From Epiperipatus broadwayi (lineage: Eukaryota > Onychophora > Udeonychophora > Euonychophora > Peripatidae), in assembly GCA_028023455.1 (NCBI GenBank), contig JAQFVV010012405.1, positions 374,001 to 438,000 on the forward strand: DNA of 64,000 nt, read 5' to 3'. Position numbers and translations under genes: made by a program. The notes below the pieces were generated by a model, which made no database searches, was not told where the DNA came from, and worked only from the letters and a program-made list of their open reading frames with translations. Positions 38,829 to 50,840 of the stretch are shown piece after piece (the first letter of the stretch is position 1; every line of letters starts with the position of its first letter).

Positions 38829-38977
38829 GTTATAATATCAAAAGTCTGCCCATGTATCATTTAATGTTTATATATATATATATGTCCACAGATGGCGTTC
38901 TACCAAAAACACCTATCAAGCGTATGTTTTGTTTACATAAACGTCAGAGTAGTTAGTATTCACTATCTCTAACTATA

Positions 38978-39035
38978 ATTCCACTTTCAGATCATGATTT
39001 CAAGCTATTTGCTATCGTCAGTGAAAGACAGGAAT
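38978..39035 (-). ncRNA. Type I hammerhead ribozyme, unit 1
   Basis: Minus strand, 5' to 3': outer stem I ATTCC, loop TGT, inner stem I CTTTCA, core CTGACGA, stem II TAGC-AAATA-GCTT, core GAAA, stem III with AT loop TCATGA, cleavage triplet ATC (sharing the A), inner stem I TGAAAG, bulge T, outer stem I GGAAT. Both stem I segments pair perfectly (6 and 5 bp). Stem II has AGC/GCT with a U-U at its base. Stem III is A-U, U-A, C-G. The invariant C3 U4 G5 A6 / G8 A9 / G12 A13 A14 are all present. Predicted cut between 38990 and 38989. Confidence 0.9.
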
Positions 39036-39382
39036 AAAGAAACTAGATCTAAATACAAACTCTGAGCGTTTATGAAACAATTTCTATTCAGCTTGCAAGC
39101 GTGAATTTTTTAGACACGTAATGTCTTCAAACTCAGCATAGCAAACCAGATAGCTATATGGGTCTGATCTCAGTTCAGCATCACCACATAGTAGAAGACT
39201 CTGCAATCTATATCATTGCAAGAAAGACCTCAAAGGTACATTTATGATAAACAAAAATGCAAGTTAAAAAACTTGCTAACACTTGTATTTATGTCCACAG
39301 ATGGCGTTCTACCAAAAACACCGATCAAGCGTATGTTCTGTTTACATAAACGTCAGAGTAGCATTCACTATCTCTAACTATA

Positions 39383-39440
39383 ATTCCACTTTCAGATCAT
39401 GATTTCAAGCTATTTGCTATCGTCAGTGAAAGACAGGAAT
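39383..39440 (-). ncRNA. Type I hammerhead ribozyme, unit 2
   Basis: Identical in sequence to the unit 1 ribozyme, with all core residues and both stem I helices intact. Predicted cut between 39395 and 39394, 405 bp from the unit 1 site. Confidence 0.9.
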
Positions 39441-39791
39441 AAAGAAACTAGATCTAAATACAAACTCTGAGCGTTTATGAAACAATTTCTATTCAGCTTG
39501 CAAGCGTGAATTTTTTAGACACGTAATGTCTTCAAACTCAGCATAGCAAACCAGATAGCTATATGGGTCTGATCTCAGTTCAGCATCACCACATAGTAGA
39601 AGCCTCTGCAATCTATATCATTGCAAGAAAGACCTCAAAGGTACATTTATGATAAACAAAAATGCAAGTTAAAAAACTTGCTAACGCTTGTATTTATGTC
39701 CACAGATGGCGTCCTACCAAAAACACCTATCAAGCGTATATTTCGTTTACATAAACGTCAGAGTAGTTAGTATTCACTATCTCTAACTATA

Positions 39792-39849
39792 ATTCCACTT
39801 TCAGATCATGATTTCAAGCTATTTGCTATCGTCAGTGAAAGACAGGAAT
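39792..39849 (-). ncRNA. Type I hammerhead ribozyme, unit 3
   Basis: Identical to the unit 1 ribozyme. Predicted cut between 39804 and 39803, 409 bp from the unit 2 site. Confidence 0.9.
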
Positions 39850-40233
39850 AAAGAAACTAGATCTAAATACAAACTCTGAGCGTTTATGAAACAATTTCTA
39901 TTCAGCTTGCAAGCGTGAATTTTTTAGACACGTAATGTCTTCAAACTCAGCATAGCAAACCAGATAGCTATATGGGTCTGATCTCAGTTCAGCATCACCA
40001 CATAGTAGAAGCCTCTGCAATCTATATCATTGCAAGAAAGACTTCAAAGGTACATTTATGATAAACAAAAATGCAAGTTAAAAAACTTGCTAACGCTTGT
40101 ATTTATGTCCACAGATGGCGTCCTACCAAAAACACCTATCAAGCGTATGTTTCAGTTACACTAAACGTCAAAGTCGTTAGTATTCGCTATCTATAAATAG
40201 TAATCAATCAGATTGTGGTTTTTTTTTTTTAAA

Positions 40234-40283
40234 AAAACAATACAAAGCTGATGATTTCAAGCTATGTCAGTGAAAGACAGGAA
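40234..40283 (-). pseudogene. Dead hammerhead, unit 4
   Basis: The minus strand keeps ATTCCTGTCTTTCACTGAC and ATAGCTTGAAATCAT, but the eight bases that carry G8, A9 and the 5' half of stem II are deleted. The 3' strand of stem I is replaced by unrelated sequence after a T-run/A-run insertion at 40220-40237. It cannot form the core, so a transcript would read through into an ~836-base dimer. Confidence 0.8.
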
Positions 40284-40627
40284 TAAAGAAACTAGATCTA
40301 AATACAAACCTGAGCGTTATGTAAAACAATTTCTATTCAGCTTGCAAGCGTGAATTTTTAGACACGTAATGTCTTCAAACTCAGCATAGCAAATTAGATA
40401 GCTGATATGGGTCTGATCTCAGTTTAACATTATCACATTATAGAAGTTTTAATCTATATCATTGCAAAAGACTAAATGTACATTTGTGATATACAAAAAT
40501 GCAAGTTAAAAACTTGCTAACGCTTGTATTTATGTCCACAGATGCCGTTCTACCAAAAATACCTATCAAGCGTATGTTTCGTTTACATAAACGTCAGAGT
40601 AGTTAGTATTCACTATCTCTAACTATA

Positions 40628-40685
40628 ATTCCACTTTCAGATCATGATTTCAAGCTATTTGCTATCGTCAGTGAAAGACAGGAAT
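40628..40685 (-). ncRNA. Type I hammerhead ribozyme, unit 5
   Basis: Identical to the unit 1 ribozyme, although the unit is truncated just beyond it. Predicted cut between 40640 and 40639. It lies 14 bp from the array edge and would be the first ribozyme transcribed on the minus strand. Confidence 0.9.
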
Positions 40686-40699
40686 AAAGAAACTAGATT

Positions 40700-41426
40700 A
40701 AACCCTTTTTATATAAATCAATAAGGAAGACTATCAAGGCAATTTGGTAGGAGTGAATGTAGTTAGAATGCTAGAGATAAAATTAAATTCTTCTAGGTGT
40801 ATTATTATTATTTTTAATTATGTAAGCTATTTTAAACCAAAAGGCTCATGTATAAAATAAAAACAATATAGAAGCTACATATAAAACAAACTTAATTTTG
40901 AACTAATTTGTCATAAACATGTAAAATAGGCTTATTTTTAATGATATAATTTATACGACTATTTAAGATTTATTTTTTTAATTTAATCATTTGTTATCAA
41001 ATCTTAACTTTTAACCCAATGTTCATTAATTAACATGTGATTAGAGTAGTTCTTCTGTTTATCCAAATAACTTTTTTTTTTTACCGAAATATGATGACAT
41101 ACCTAAATGTTACTATCATTTTTAGTGAGAAGATTTGTTCAGATAATTGATTTTCTTTGTTAGTAAACTTTAGAGCTAGAACATTTAAAAAAGTTTAACT
41201 GAATGAACTTTTGTTAATATCCATTCCCCATCTTATTTATCTTTTTTAAACTATATGTTGAAATTAAATTTAAAATTACAAATATAAGTATATTTACTAA
41301 AGAATGTACAATTGATCATAGTGATAAAGTGACCATTTCAAGAGCAAAATATTTCTGAATTAAAACTCAAACTTTCAATTTTGGCACTCTGATATTACTT
41401 GAGCTTTTAACCAACAAACCATATGA
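40700..41426. other. Unassigned AT-rich sequence
   Basis: No gene or repeat that I can support. I looked here for a continuation of RTE copy 5 and did not find one. Confidence 0.4.
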
Positions 41427-41620
41427 TTACTGTATATCATTGCCACTCGTGGTCGTCATATTAGACCTAAAATTGTCTTGGCAACTTATCTTTAAAAAAT
41501 TGTTCTCTTTCATATCAGTATCTCTAATCTTTTTTTTCGTTAAATTTCTAATTGTCCAAGTCTTTCTTCTATACAACCTTACACTAAAAATAAAACATTT
41601 CGTAAGCATCTTTTCTAGTT
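41427..41620 (-). pseudogene. LINE C-terminal fragment
   Basis: The minus-strand open stretch reads MLTKCFIFSVRLYRRKTWTI then RNLTKKKIRDTDMKENNFLK. It matches the LLYGSETWTL-x(4)-KRRIxAxEM pattern found just downstream of the RT domain in many LINEs, with Trp-Thr-Ile at the usual place. No RT core is visible beside it. It is not obviously from the same family as the other RTE copies. Confidence 0.45.
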
Positions 41621-41659
41621 CTAGTCACAGAAAATTGGGTGTATTCTCATTTTTTATCA

Positions 41660-43690
41660 TTATTTTTTGCATTAGTTAAACAACTAACTTGGTCTATATA
41701 TAATAAATAATTGGATAAGAAATCATTAAAATCTGTATACCTAAGCATATATTATTTTATTTTGTTAGCTTGAATTTATGAATGTAAAAAAAAAAAAAAA
41801 TGCATTAATTAATTAACAATGTCTTCATCTCTATATGACCTAGTCAATTCTCTAATACAAATTATTCATATATATATTAATGTGAATGATAACCCATAAT
41901 ATCTTAAGCTATGTTTGTTTGCAAATAACAATATGTTTAGAAGATAAAAGTTTAACAGATTAAAATTAAGGTTTATCTGCCGAGAGATCCAGCATTTTTT
42001 TTTTTGTACTTTCCTATAAGTTTGTCAACACAGCTGTGTATTATCAGTAGATGGGTTATATGCAGTTGGGTAAATTCTTCGGTAATCTTTCTTTGACTTG
42101 GATTTTCTAAGAGTGGAATTATCTGGATACACTCTTACTTAAAACGTAATCGACACCTGAACAAACGCAAAAAAAAAAAAAAGGCAGAAATTATTTAACC
42201 TTTCTTATGATTTATTATGATATTAAACAGATTGTGAATATATTATATACAGATATCCATTTTATTTTTTATTTTTCCTAATTGCCAATATTTATGTGTT
42301 GTGTGAGTTGAAAGGTAATAATACTCGATAATTGATTGAAAGAAAAAATATACTGAATCGATTTAGCAATTTATTTATTTGTGTGTGCGTATGCTTATTT
42401 CTCTTGATATGTAAAATGTAAACGATGAAATAGACTAGCGGCATTAATCAAACAACCATACTGAATACATTTTTGCATTTAAAATTTTTGCCTCCCCCCC
42501 CCCCCCATATTCCATCGAAACGTTTTTCGCGCGCCTACCTGTTTCAGAAATTGTTTTGACCACTTTTTTTTTTTTTTTTTCAAAATTAAGCATATATAAA
42601 TATTTAATTGTTGTTATTTGTGTATTATTTTTATTTTGAATTTTTTTTTAAATTTAAATCTAAAGTTTTATAGCTAATTAAACTATTCATATTTTTATTA
42701 TTAACATAATCTCTATTGTCTGGCATTTGGTTTTAAATTGTTAATTTAATAAATATTTTTAATTTTTGTTAAGAGTTAAGATATTGCTGAAGAACCAGAT
42801 GTCGCTTTTGTATATGAGCTTTCAGAGAGCTGTCCCCATCTTTCGGCAATTTAATTAATATTTTAAATTCTTAGAGAAATTTTTATTTGTTTGGTTTTTT
42901 CTTGTTTTTAAATGATTTAACCTTTTTTTTTTTTTGAAGGGGAAAAGGGAAAAAAAAAATGTATTATTTTCTTTTCTTGTGATTATATCTATGTTATACT
43001 AGATGACCATATTTATGTTTTTAATTTACAATTTAGAAACTTTTAAAATTATTAATTTTGACAATAACACTCCTTACCCAATTCTAAACAAAGCGTTAAA
43101 AGCCTCCAGGTTTTGTTTTTCCAGGTCAGTTGTTATATGATTATTTAAACATAGAATAGTAAAGACCAGTAGTGAAAAATAAACATAACACGTTTATATA
43201 CTTACTCTACGTGTATAATAATACAAGCATGTATGTGTTTTGTAAATACTATTAAATACATATATATATTTGACTGTATTTCTAACACATATATAAATTT
43301 TTATAGCATGCAGATAATACATCGTGCATTATTGAAATATGCAGCATTATAAACATTATATATATAAAATGTTAAAGACAGTCTTTGAGACACTATAAAC
43401 AAATAAAATACATATTTATATAACATTTATTTATTTAAATAAATAGTATAGACAGAAATCCTATTAAGACTGTATAAGCTACATTCACTCATATGTACTA
43501 TGTGTATTTAATATGTCGTTGTATAGACACACGAAGAAATTTATCTTTTCTACTTACTTTGAAAATATACCCAAAATGATATATATATATATTAATATCA
43601 CTTGTATGATTATCTGTATAAACTTTTGATCATCATAATAAATAAAGGAATATTTTGGAAAGAAAGAAGATTGGGTACCGACGGTTGATT
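41660..43690. other. Unassigned AT-rich sequence
   Basis: No gene found. It includes a C run at about 42495-42508, T runs, and short TA tracts. Confidence 0.4.
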
Positions 43691-44740
43691 TAGAATGTGT
43701 ATACTGAGCAAAGAGTATGATTCAGAGTGGATAATAATAAGACTGAAGAAGTGAATATAAAAAGAGGAATTAGACAAGGATGTTGTATGTTATCTATGAT
43801 TTTTAATATTTATTTAGAAGACAGGTTGAATAAATATTTGGAATGTGAAGGAATTAATATTGGAGGTAGAATAGTAAAATGTATAAGATTTGCAAATGAT
43901 ATGGCTATTATAACAGAAAATGAAAGGAGTCATCAGAATGATAAATAAATTGGAGGAAGAATATATGGATATAGAATGAAGATTAATATTTTAAAAAAAG
44001 CTAAGTGTTTATGGATAGGGAGAAATACTAAAAGATTACAATTCATGATATAATATAATTCAAATGACTTTAGATATTTGGGTAGTTGGTTGAGTGAGAA
44101 TGGAAAGAAGCAAAGATAAATTTAAAATAAAATAAAAAAGGAGGCATTGATTAAGAAAAAAGAATTTTGGGGGGAGGCGGGGGTGTCTTTGAAGAGAGAA
44201 TTAAGGAAAAGAATAATTAAATGCTAACATGAACATTGAGTTAAAAAAAATAGGAACAGATTGGAAGCCTTTAAGACATGGAGAAGGATAGAAAAAAATT
44301 AGTTGGATGAATGAAATAACAAATGAAGAAATTTTGGAAAGTTAAACAAAAAAGAAGATTGATTGTGGAAATTAGAGATAGAAAGAATAATTAGATTGGG
44401 AATATATTAAGAAGGAAGAATAGTTTAATAAAAATATTTTGAAATTAGTTGGATAAATAAAACGACAAGTGAATAAGTTTGGGAAAGAGTAAGAATAAAA
44501 GAAGATTGATTGAGGTAATTAAGGATAAAAAGGAAAGTCATATATTAAGAGGAAAGAATAGTTTAATGAAAGATGTTGTGGGGAAAACAGAGAATGGGAT
44601 CAAGAAGAAAGAATGGAAAACATTGATCTTGCTGGATGATATAAGAGATAGAAAGAGATATGTGGAATCAATCATTTGGGCAGTGAAGAGGATGGATTGG
44701 AGAGATGGATGAACTTTCTGTGTGATTGTTCTCTGGACCT
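43690..44740 (+). mobile_element. LINE fragment, second lineage (RT palm to C-terminus)
   Basis: The frame at 43727-43948 reads NNKTEEVNIKRGIRQGCCML, then IFNIYLEDRL and INIGGRIVKCIRFANDMAII. These are RT blocks with GIRQGC and the catalytic box, here FAND instead of FADD, so one catalytic Asp is lost. Broken frames continue with MKINILKKAKCLWIGRNTKR, YLGSWLSENGK, and a C-terminal basic block at 44479-44712. The C-terminal region holds a tandem duplication: AAAAGAAGATTGATTG at 44350 and again at 44496. The sequence differs from the RTE copies, so it is a separate family. Confidence 0.75.
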
Positions 44741-45348
44741 GTCCATAGGATAGAATACTATTGATTCTGATAAGTATAATTCTAACCATGATCTCATATT
44801 TGTAACATTTTAAAAATTTGTGTATGTCATCTTTTTATAGAAGTACGACAGCTACAAATAGTATTTGGAGAAGTCATATGACATGTGAGCATTATTACTG
44901 AAGATTGAGTACAACAAATTTATACAAATGACCATATTGAGATTTTTTTTTATTATTACTTTCTTTAGCTGGGAATCTTGAGTAAATCACTCTACTATGA
45001 CCTGAAACTTGAAACAATGAAGCAATCTAATCTAAAGAGAATTTTTTTTATGGAACCATTGCTGCATTTGTTTGCAGAATATTTAATAATAATTTCATCT
45101 TGGCTCATGATTTGAAAATTATACTTGATATTTTTAGTTATCAAAACTCTTTTGCTGTGTCCATTTATGAAATGTGAAACACTCAAATATTCACATATTA
45201 AAAAATCATTAATGCACCTGCATAAATTTCTAAACCACATAATAATGTTAGTAATGACTATATTATGTGAACAGTAGACTTAGAATCTAATTCAAGTTAA
45301 GGTATAATAATGTCTAAAATTGTATAGAACTTCTACATGATATATATT
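44741..45348. other. Unassigned sequence
   Basis: No gene or repeat that I can support. Confidence 0.4.
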
Positions 45349-48300
45349 CTAACCTTGCTCTCGTGCATCTTCACTTCAGAATAGTATATGATATGAAATA
45401 AAACGGGTTCTATCTCAGTTAATAATTAACAACTAAAATATTCAGCATTAAAATTAAAATATTTCATTAGCTCAAATTTAAAATATGAATAAAGGTTCAG
45501 TTTATAAAAATAAATTAAATAAATATTTAATATTTTCATGAGACTTGAAGTGAAAATACAGGTGACAAGATAGATTACATTGAGCCAATATCCCACAGGA
45601 TACTACCTCAATGGCATAAGAACACTACCCCCCCCTTTATTACTATTTCAAATAACAAACTCATAGTATTCTTATGACTTTAATAACTTCTACTCACTAA
45701 GATTAAACTAATAATTAAGTCTTAATCTTCTATTTGTAATAATCTAGCTCAATAAAATAATCTCAGGTTATAAAGTTTATTCTAAGTTAATTTAAAAATA
45801 TGGTAGTAAAATATGAGAAGGGATTTTATGTCATAATCTACTACACTTAAACTAATAATAATAAATAACAATAATAATATTCTTCATTGTTTAATTACTA
45901 CTGGATATCTTTTCTTTTCGTTATATTTTTATTACCATAATAAAATAATAAAATAATTTTATATAATCTTTTACCTTCATGTAATAATATAATAAATACG
46001 TGGTAGCATATGATAATCTAATAAACAAAATATGTGTGGCAACTGATAGCATATAATTTAATATAATATTGTGATAACTGATTTATGACCAATAAAATAA
46101 TATAAGATTATGATTATTTAATTATAATGAATACCAATAAAATATTTAAAATTCTTAAAATAATTCTCTATTTATCTTTTGTGCAAAATTATATATTTGT
46201 TTCAGTTATTATGCATATATCGTGATTTCATGCAGCGATGTGGAGAAATAAATAACTCTGACACAAAATTTTTGAAATAACAAAATTTAACAAAGTTTAT
46301 TACTAACAACAAATAAATAAACAATTTATTTACACTATTTACAGTGGATATCCTTAACTTTTTTACTTTACAGTTTGATCTACCAGGTTATAAAAAAAAT
46401 AATTTATATTTCAATTACATCTTTATTTAGATTTAGGACAAAATTTAAAAAAAATGTTACTATTTGGTTTCTCATTATGGTTAACTTATTACAAATATAT
46501 TTATTTACTTTATTAGCAACAACATTTTATCCTTAATATTGTTAAACTATCTTATTTTAAAAAAAATCATAGGAAAACATTCTATAGAAACAAAATAATG
46601 AGTATGGATTTCTCAAAATATTAAAAAAATTTCATCTTGCAAAGTCAAAGATGTTACACAAAATATTATCCAAAATTCAGTACTAGATTTTAGTATTTAT
46701 CACACAATGTTTACTAATCATAATATATTCTTCTTTAAGCCTTACTTTAGTATGATATAACTGTAATCATCAATATATTTCTGTTAATCAATAAACAAAA
46801 AATATACTATGCATATTGTTTACATACTTTACTTTGTACTATTGTATTTTAAAATATGCAATACTTATTTTTCTCTTAAAAAAAAATAATACTAAAGCAT
46901 TTAAAATTATTATCACTTTAAAGAAAATATCTTTGTTTAGATACTTTATTTTAAAAAAGTTTATATTTCATTTCCGAAATAAAATTCAAAATATATTCTA
47001 TGATTCTTTTCTTTCCTTAGGATACTTTGGATCTTTAATTTTAAGTTATATCATCCTATTCCTTCGAAGCAAATAAACCAATCTTATACAAAACGATAGC
47101 ATAACCTAAGTTCTAAATTATTTATCATTTCTCTTAAATATATCTTACTGAATGATGCAGTTACATGAAATAATGATAGCGAAAACAGATGCATAGGATT
47201 AAGGAAGAAAGCTAGAGTATTACTCTTAACATATCTCAAAACCATGGCATAGTGCGAAGAGGTATGACATTTACCTGCCTAATATCCTCTAGTACAGGGA
47301 CGATGTTAAAGCTATTTTTTCAGCTTTATTAGAACATCAAATATTTAAAGAAATATAAACACTGTCCAAATAAAATGTGTATCAGTCATAGGGATTTGTT
47401 AACTATGCTGATATTCACATAAAGACTAAATATTATTTCCATTCCTTATCACATCCTATTTCTTAAAACATCATCTTGGTTTCCTGTTCACTAAGTACTT
47501 CCAAGCCACTATCTCAACATTATTTCTCAAAATTTTCCACATCTTACATCGATAAATAATTATCTGCATTTACAAAAACAATAAATAAAATTCATTAATA
47601 GTTAAACAATCTTACGATCCCATAAGAAAAGTTGCTTACTTCATTGCTCTGTAGGTTTAATCATATACAATCTACTTAGACAATATTTGAATATCCTATA
47701 ACATGAAAATTTTAAAAGAATCACATAATTATTTGTTATGTTGGATTATATCATTAATAAAAAAAAAATCATCGTCGTATGCATATTTTCAAATTAATCC
47801 TATCTCATAATGTTTTTTAAAATGTATGAAATGCGGTACATATAAGTAAAAAAAAAACTTTTACACTTCATTCTTCCAATTTATGGATGATTTAAAGAAA
47901 ACAAAAAATATACATTATAAATTATCAATAGTTATTATTATTACCAATAACCTTTATCTAGTCATCGTGTTTAGTAGGCTTTTCTTTATCCACTTGAGCA
48001 TTGCAGATATAAAAAATCCACACCCATACATTTTATATTAAAATATTTTTAGCTAAATTATTAGATTGTTATTTTATAAAATTTTAATATTAATAAATTA
48101 ATGTTTTTATGTTTTTCTTAATCTTATATAAAAATTGAGATTTAAACTAGGTTAACAAAATAAAAAGAATCAAAACTATAATTACATATTTTCTTGACGA
48201 TAGTTCCTGATAAGTCCAAAATGTTTATCATTTTCTCAAGAGTTTTAAAAATGTTCTCCTCTAAACGCATTAAAGTTTAAAATAAAAATAATTATTAATC

Positions 48301-50262
48301 CATTTAATAAAATTTATAGAAAATAATCCTTGGTTTTAGTATTTAGGATGATAATTATTAAATCATAATATTAATTAATCCCGTGAAGCTTCTTAATCTT
48401 CTCTACCAATATTCTCTGTGTATCCGATGCATCAATCCATCTAATTTAACTTTAAAAATATTCGATGAATTTTTAAGTACTATTTGTATTTCCATGGATC
48501 CATCTTTTATTCATCTATGTGTTCACTTTTTTTCTATGTTTCCTTCTTGATACATTTAAACTTTCGTTTGGTATTTTTATATATCACTTTAAAATAAAAA
48601 ACTTCAAGTACTTTTGAACAAATCTTTTCCAAATACATTTTAAATAATTCGAAGAATGGATATTTTAATATCAAAATGCTTCTGTAACATATTTTCCTGG
48701 GTTTTTTATTTAATTCTTGAAAAATATTTTTAAAAAATGTTACCTTCAGAAAGGATATAACATTTTATTCCTTTGAATATCATACTATATCAAATAATTC
48801 ATGCAATATATAACTATCTTATTACCATTTAAAAATAAATCTTGGATAGGCTTATAAATAATAATGCATCTCCAATTTTTTCATTAGACTCCGTATGATG
48901 TCCGTGCTGTGGTTTTTTTTATGTATCAAAAAAGTTCTCCGGTTATGCATAAATAAAGCTGTATCAATAAATATTTCAAATATTTTTTCAGTATTACAAT
49001 TTATATCCATTTTATTTCGTAGTATATCCATTTTTTATTGCGTAGTTTAGGTTAAACTTTTAGATAAAATACGACTGGTAAGTACTTTAAAAAATTAGAA
49101 AATCATCTCCACGAAGTTTCTAAATATATAATTTTTTTCTAAAACTTTCTTTTGCAAAACACTTTAAAATTATCAATTAGTTTTTGCAAAATAAACGATA
49201 AGAAAGCACCAAAAAAAATTGACTTTCTCCGGTTTCAATACATTATTAATCTTCCCCTATACCCCCGTGCAATTCATATTTATAGTCTGTAAGAATACCT
49301 ATTCCTATTGGTTAATTCTTACTTTAGCTTGAGAACAAATTTACATATTTCCAATTTCAAGTAGAATTGAATTTCAAAATTAGAAATTGTGACATAATGA
49401 ACTTAAAATATTATTTAAAATATTACTTTTAAATAAATTAATATTTTATTAAAACTATTTAAACATTTAAAATAACTTTTAAAATAACTTTAATAACCTA
49501 TTCCATTTATCTATTCAATTTATCTATTTTTATTTAAATAAAATATTTAATTTTTATTATATCTGTATTTGTCTTTATTACATTACTTAAAACATTACAT
49601 ATGATATATACTTAATGTTTAATACTATTTACTTTTATGATAGGCTATAATTCTATCCAATTCTATAATATAACTTTTAAAATATTTTAAACTTTGTTAT
49701 TAATTCAAACAAGCAGTGTGTGAAAGTATATAGTATACAAGTCACATGATTAATAACTTTGACAGACGATTTTTAATCTATTTCTCTGCCTAGACTAATA
49801 AAATTGATACACTTATTATATTATATAAAATAATTATAAAAAAATTTGGAAGAATAATTTTAAAAATATAGAACTAGATATAATTTTCACCATCATAAAG
49901 TTTATTTTTAAAATATACTATACTAATTTTGACTATTTAAATATGATTACAATTTTAAACATAGCATTTATTAACTATAAGTTTTAAACTATTAAAATCG
50001 AATTTTTTAAATATAATTTTAATTATTTATAGCTGTGTTATTTAATATGGCCAGCCTTTACAACCACATGAAACAATATTTAAAGCTTTATATAACTATT
50101 TTTAAATGATTTTATATACTACATATTCTCTTTAGCTTCAAATTGTACTTTAAAGATATAATTGACTTAATATAATTAATGTATTAAAAGAACATATTCT
50201 AAATTTAAAATTTTTAGTAATTGACTGTTATGAACTATTACTGGCCTATAGAAAAGGGCACA
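45349..50262. mobile_element. Large non-coding repeat, copy B
   Basis: A 4.9-kb diverged sister of repeat A, in the same orientation and colinear throughout, ending GAAAAGGGCACA directly before a TA run, as A does. The left edge is placed by matching CTTCACTTCAGAATAGTATATGATATG to the start of A and is approximate. It is about 0.6 kb longer than A, most of the gain lying between the first 1.5 kb and the middle. Open stretches inside it (for example 46816-47076) are low-complexity and show no domain. Confidence 0.6.
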
Positions 50263-50614
50263 ATATATATATATATATGAATTTTATTTTAATAAATCTG
50301 CTATATTTGAAAATATTGATTTAAGGTATGTAACCTTATAATAGTAAGTTTATTAATTGTATCTCTTTATTAATTTAGCTTATGAACAAACTGTCAAAAA
50401 TACTATTGATATAAGTTTTAATCATTTTTTAAAATTGTGTAATATATAATAAATCTATGTGAATTTGGGCAAATAGTTATAGATTTAATGGTAACACATA
50501 AATGTCTGGGCATGGTTTTTTAAAATTTTTGGACATCTCTTGATTAAAACTATTTTATTATATTATAATCTTTGATCAATACTGATTAATATAGATATAA
50601 AAAAGGGTACATAT
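50263..50614. other. Unassigned AT-rich sequence right of repeat B
   Basis: A TA run at 50262-50278, then no recognisable feature. Confidence 0.4.
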
Positions 50615-50840
50615 TGTAATGGTCAGAATCATGTGATCAGCCAACAAGATTCAGAGACCTAGAAAAAGTACTTCAAACCCAGCATGTTCAGGATATGGTA
50701 GTCACGGAACAGTACTAAGTTTTGACCTACTTGCCAGTGCTCCAAAACCTCCACTATCCAACCAATGCTCCTGATGCTACTAATGGCAATCGTTTTCCTT
50801 CAGTCCCGGTGGTCAGGGTAAAACAAGGACTCTATAGATT
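50615..50840 (-). repeat. Relative of insertion C (tRNA-derived segment)
   Basis: It starts TGTAATGGTCAG after TACATAT, as insertion C starts TGTGCCAGTC after TACATAT. It shares GTACTTCAAACCCAG and, on the minus strand, an A-box-like TTGGATAGTGGAGG. A later block GATGCTACTAATGG resembles CATGCTGCTAATGG at 13016 in C. The B-box is lost. So C belongs to a repeat family and this is a shorter or internally deleted member. Confidence 0.5.

Larger units (their letters stand above)
38883..40699 (-). repeat. Hammerhead-ribozyme satellite (retrozyme-like), five tandem units
   Basis: Units begin with TGTCCACAGATGGCG at 38883, 39292, 39697, 40106 and 40533, giving periods of 409, 405, 409 and 427 bp; the fifth unit stops at 40699, 14 bp past its hammerhead. 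Units 1-3 and the start of 5 are nearly identical, while unit 4 is diverged. The minus strand of units 1, 2, 3 and 5 encodes a full type I hammerhead, so a minus-strand transcript would cut itself into ~405-bp monomers. Other internal symmetry: GCTTGCAAGC, GCAAGTTAAAAAACTTGC and GACACGTAATGTC. The array sits beside a PLE (38817) and follows a short TA run. It has no ORF. Known parallels are the hammerhead satellites of schistosomes, newts and cave crickets and the small metazoan retrozymes. Confidence 0.9.

Noticed and set aside
40200-40300. CTGATGA on the plus strand of unit 4 as a second hammerhead core
   Set aside because: No stem II, no correctly placed GAAA and no stem I pairing around it. 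It arises from the divergence of unit 4.
46816-47076. 86-codon ORF in repeat B
   Set aside because: Phe/Ile/Leu/Lys-rich translation of T-rich sequence. The corresponding region of repeat A has no matching frame.
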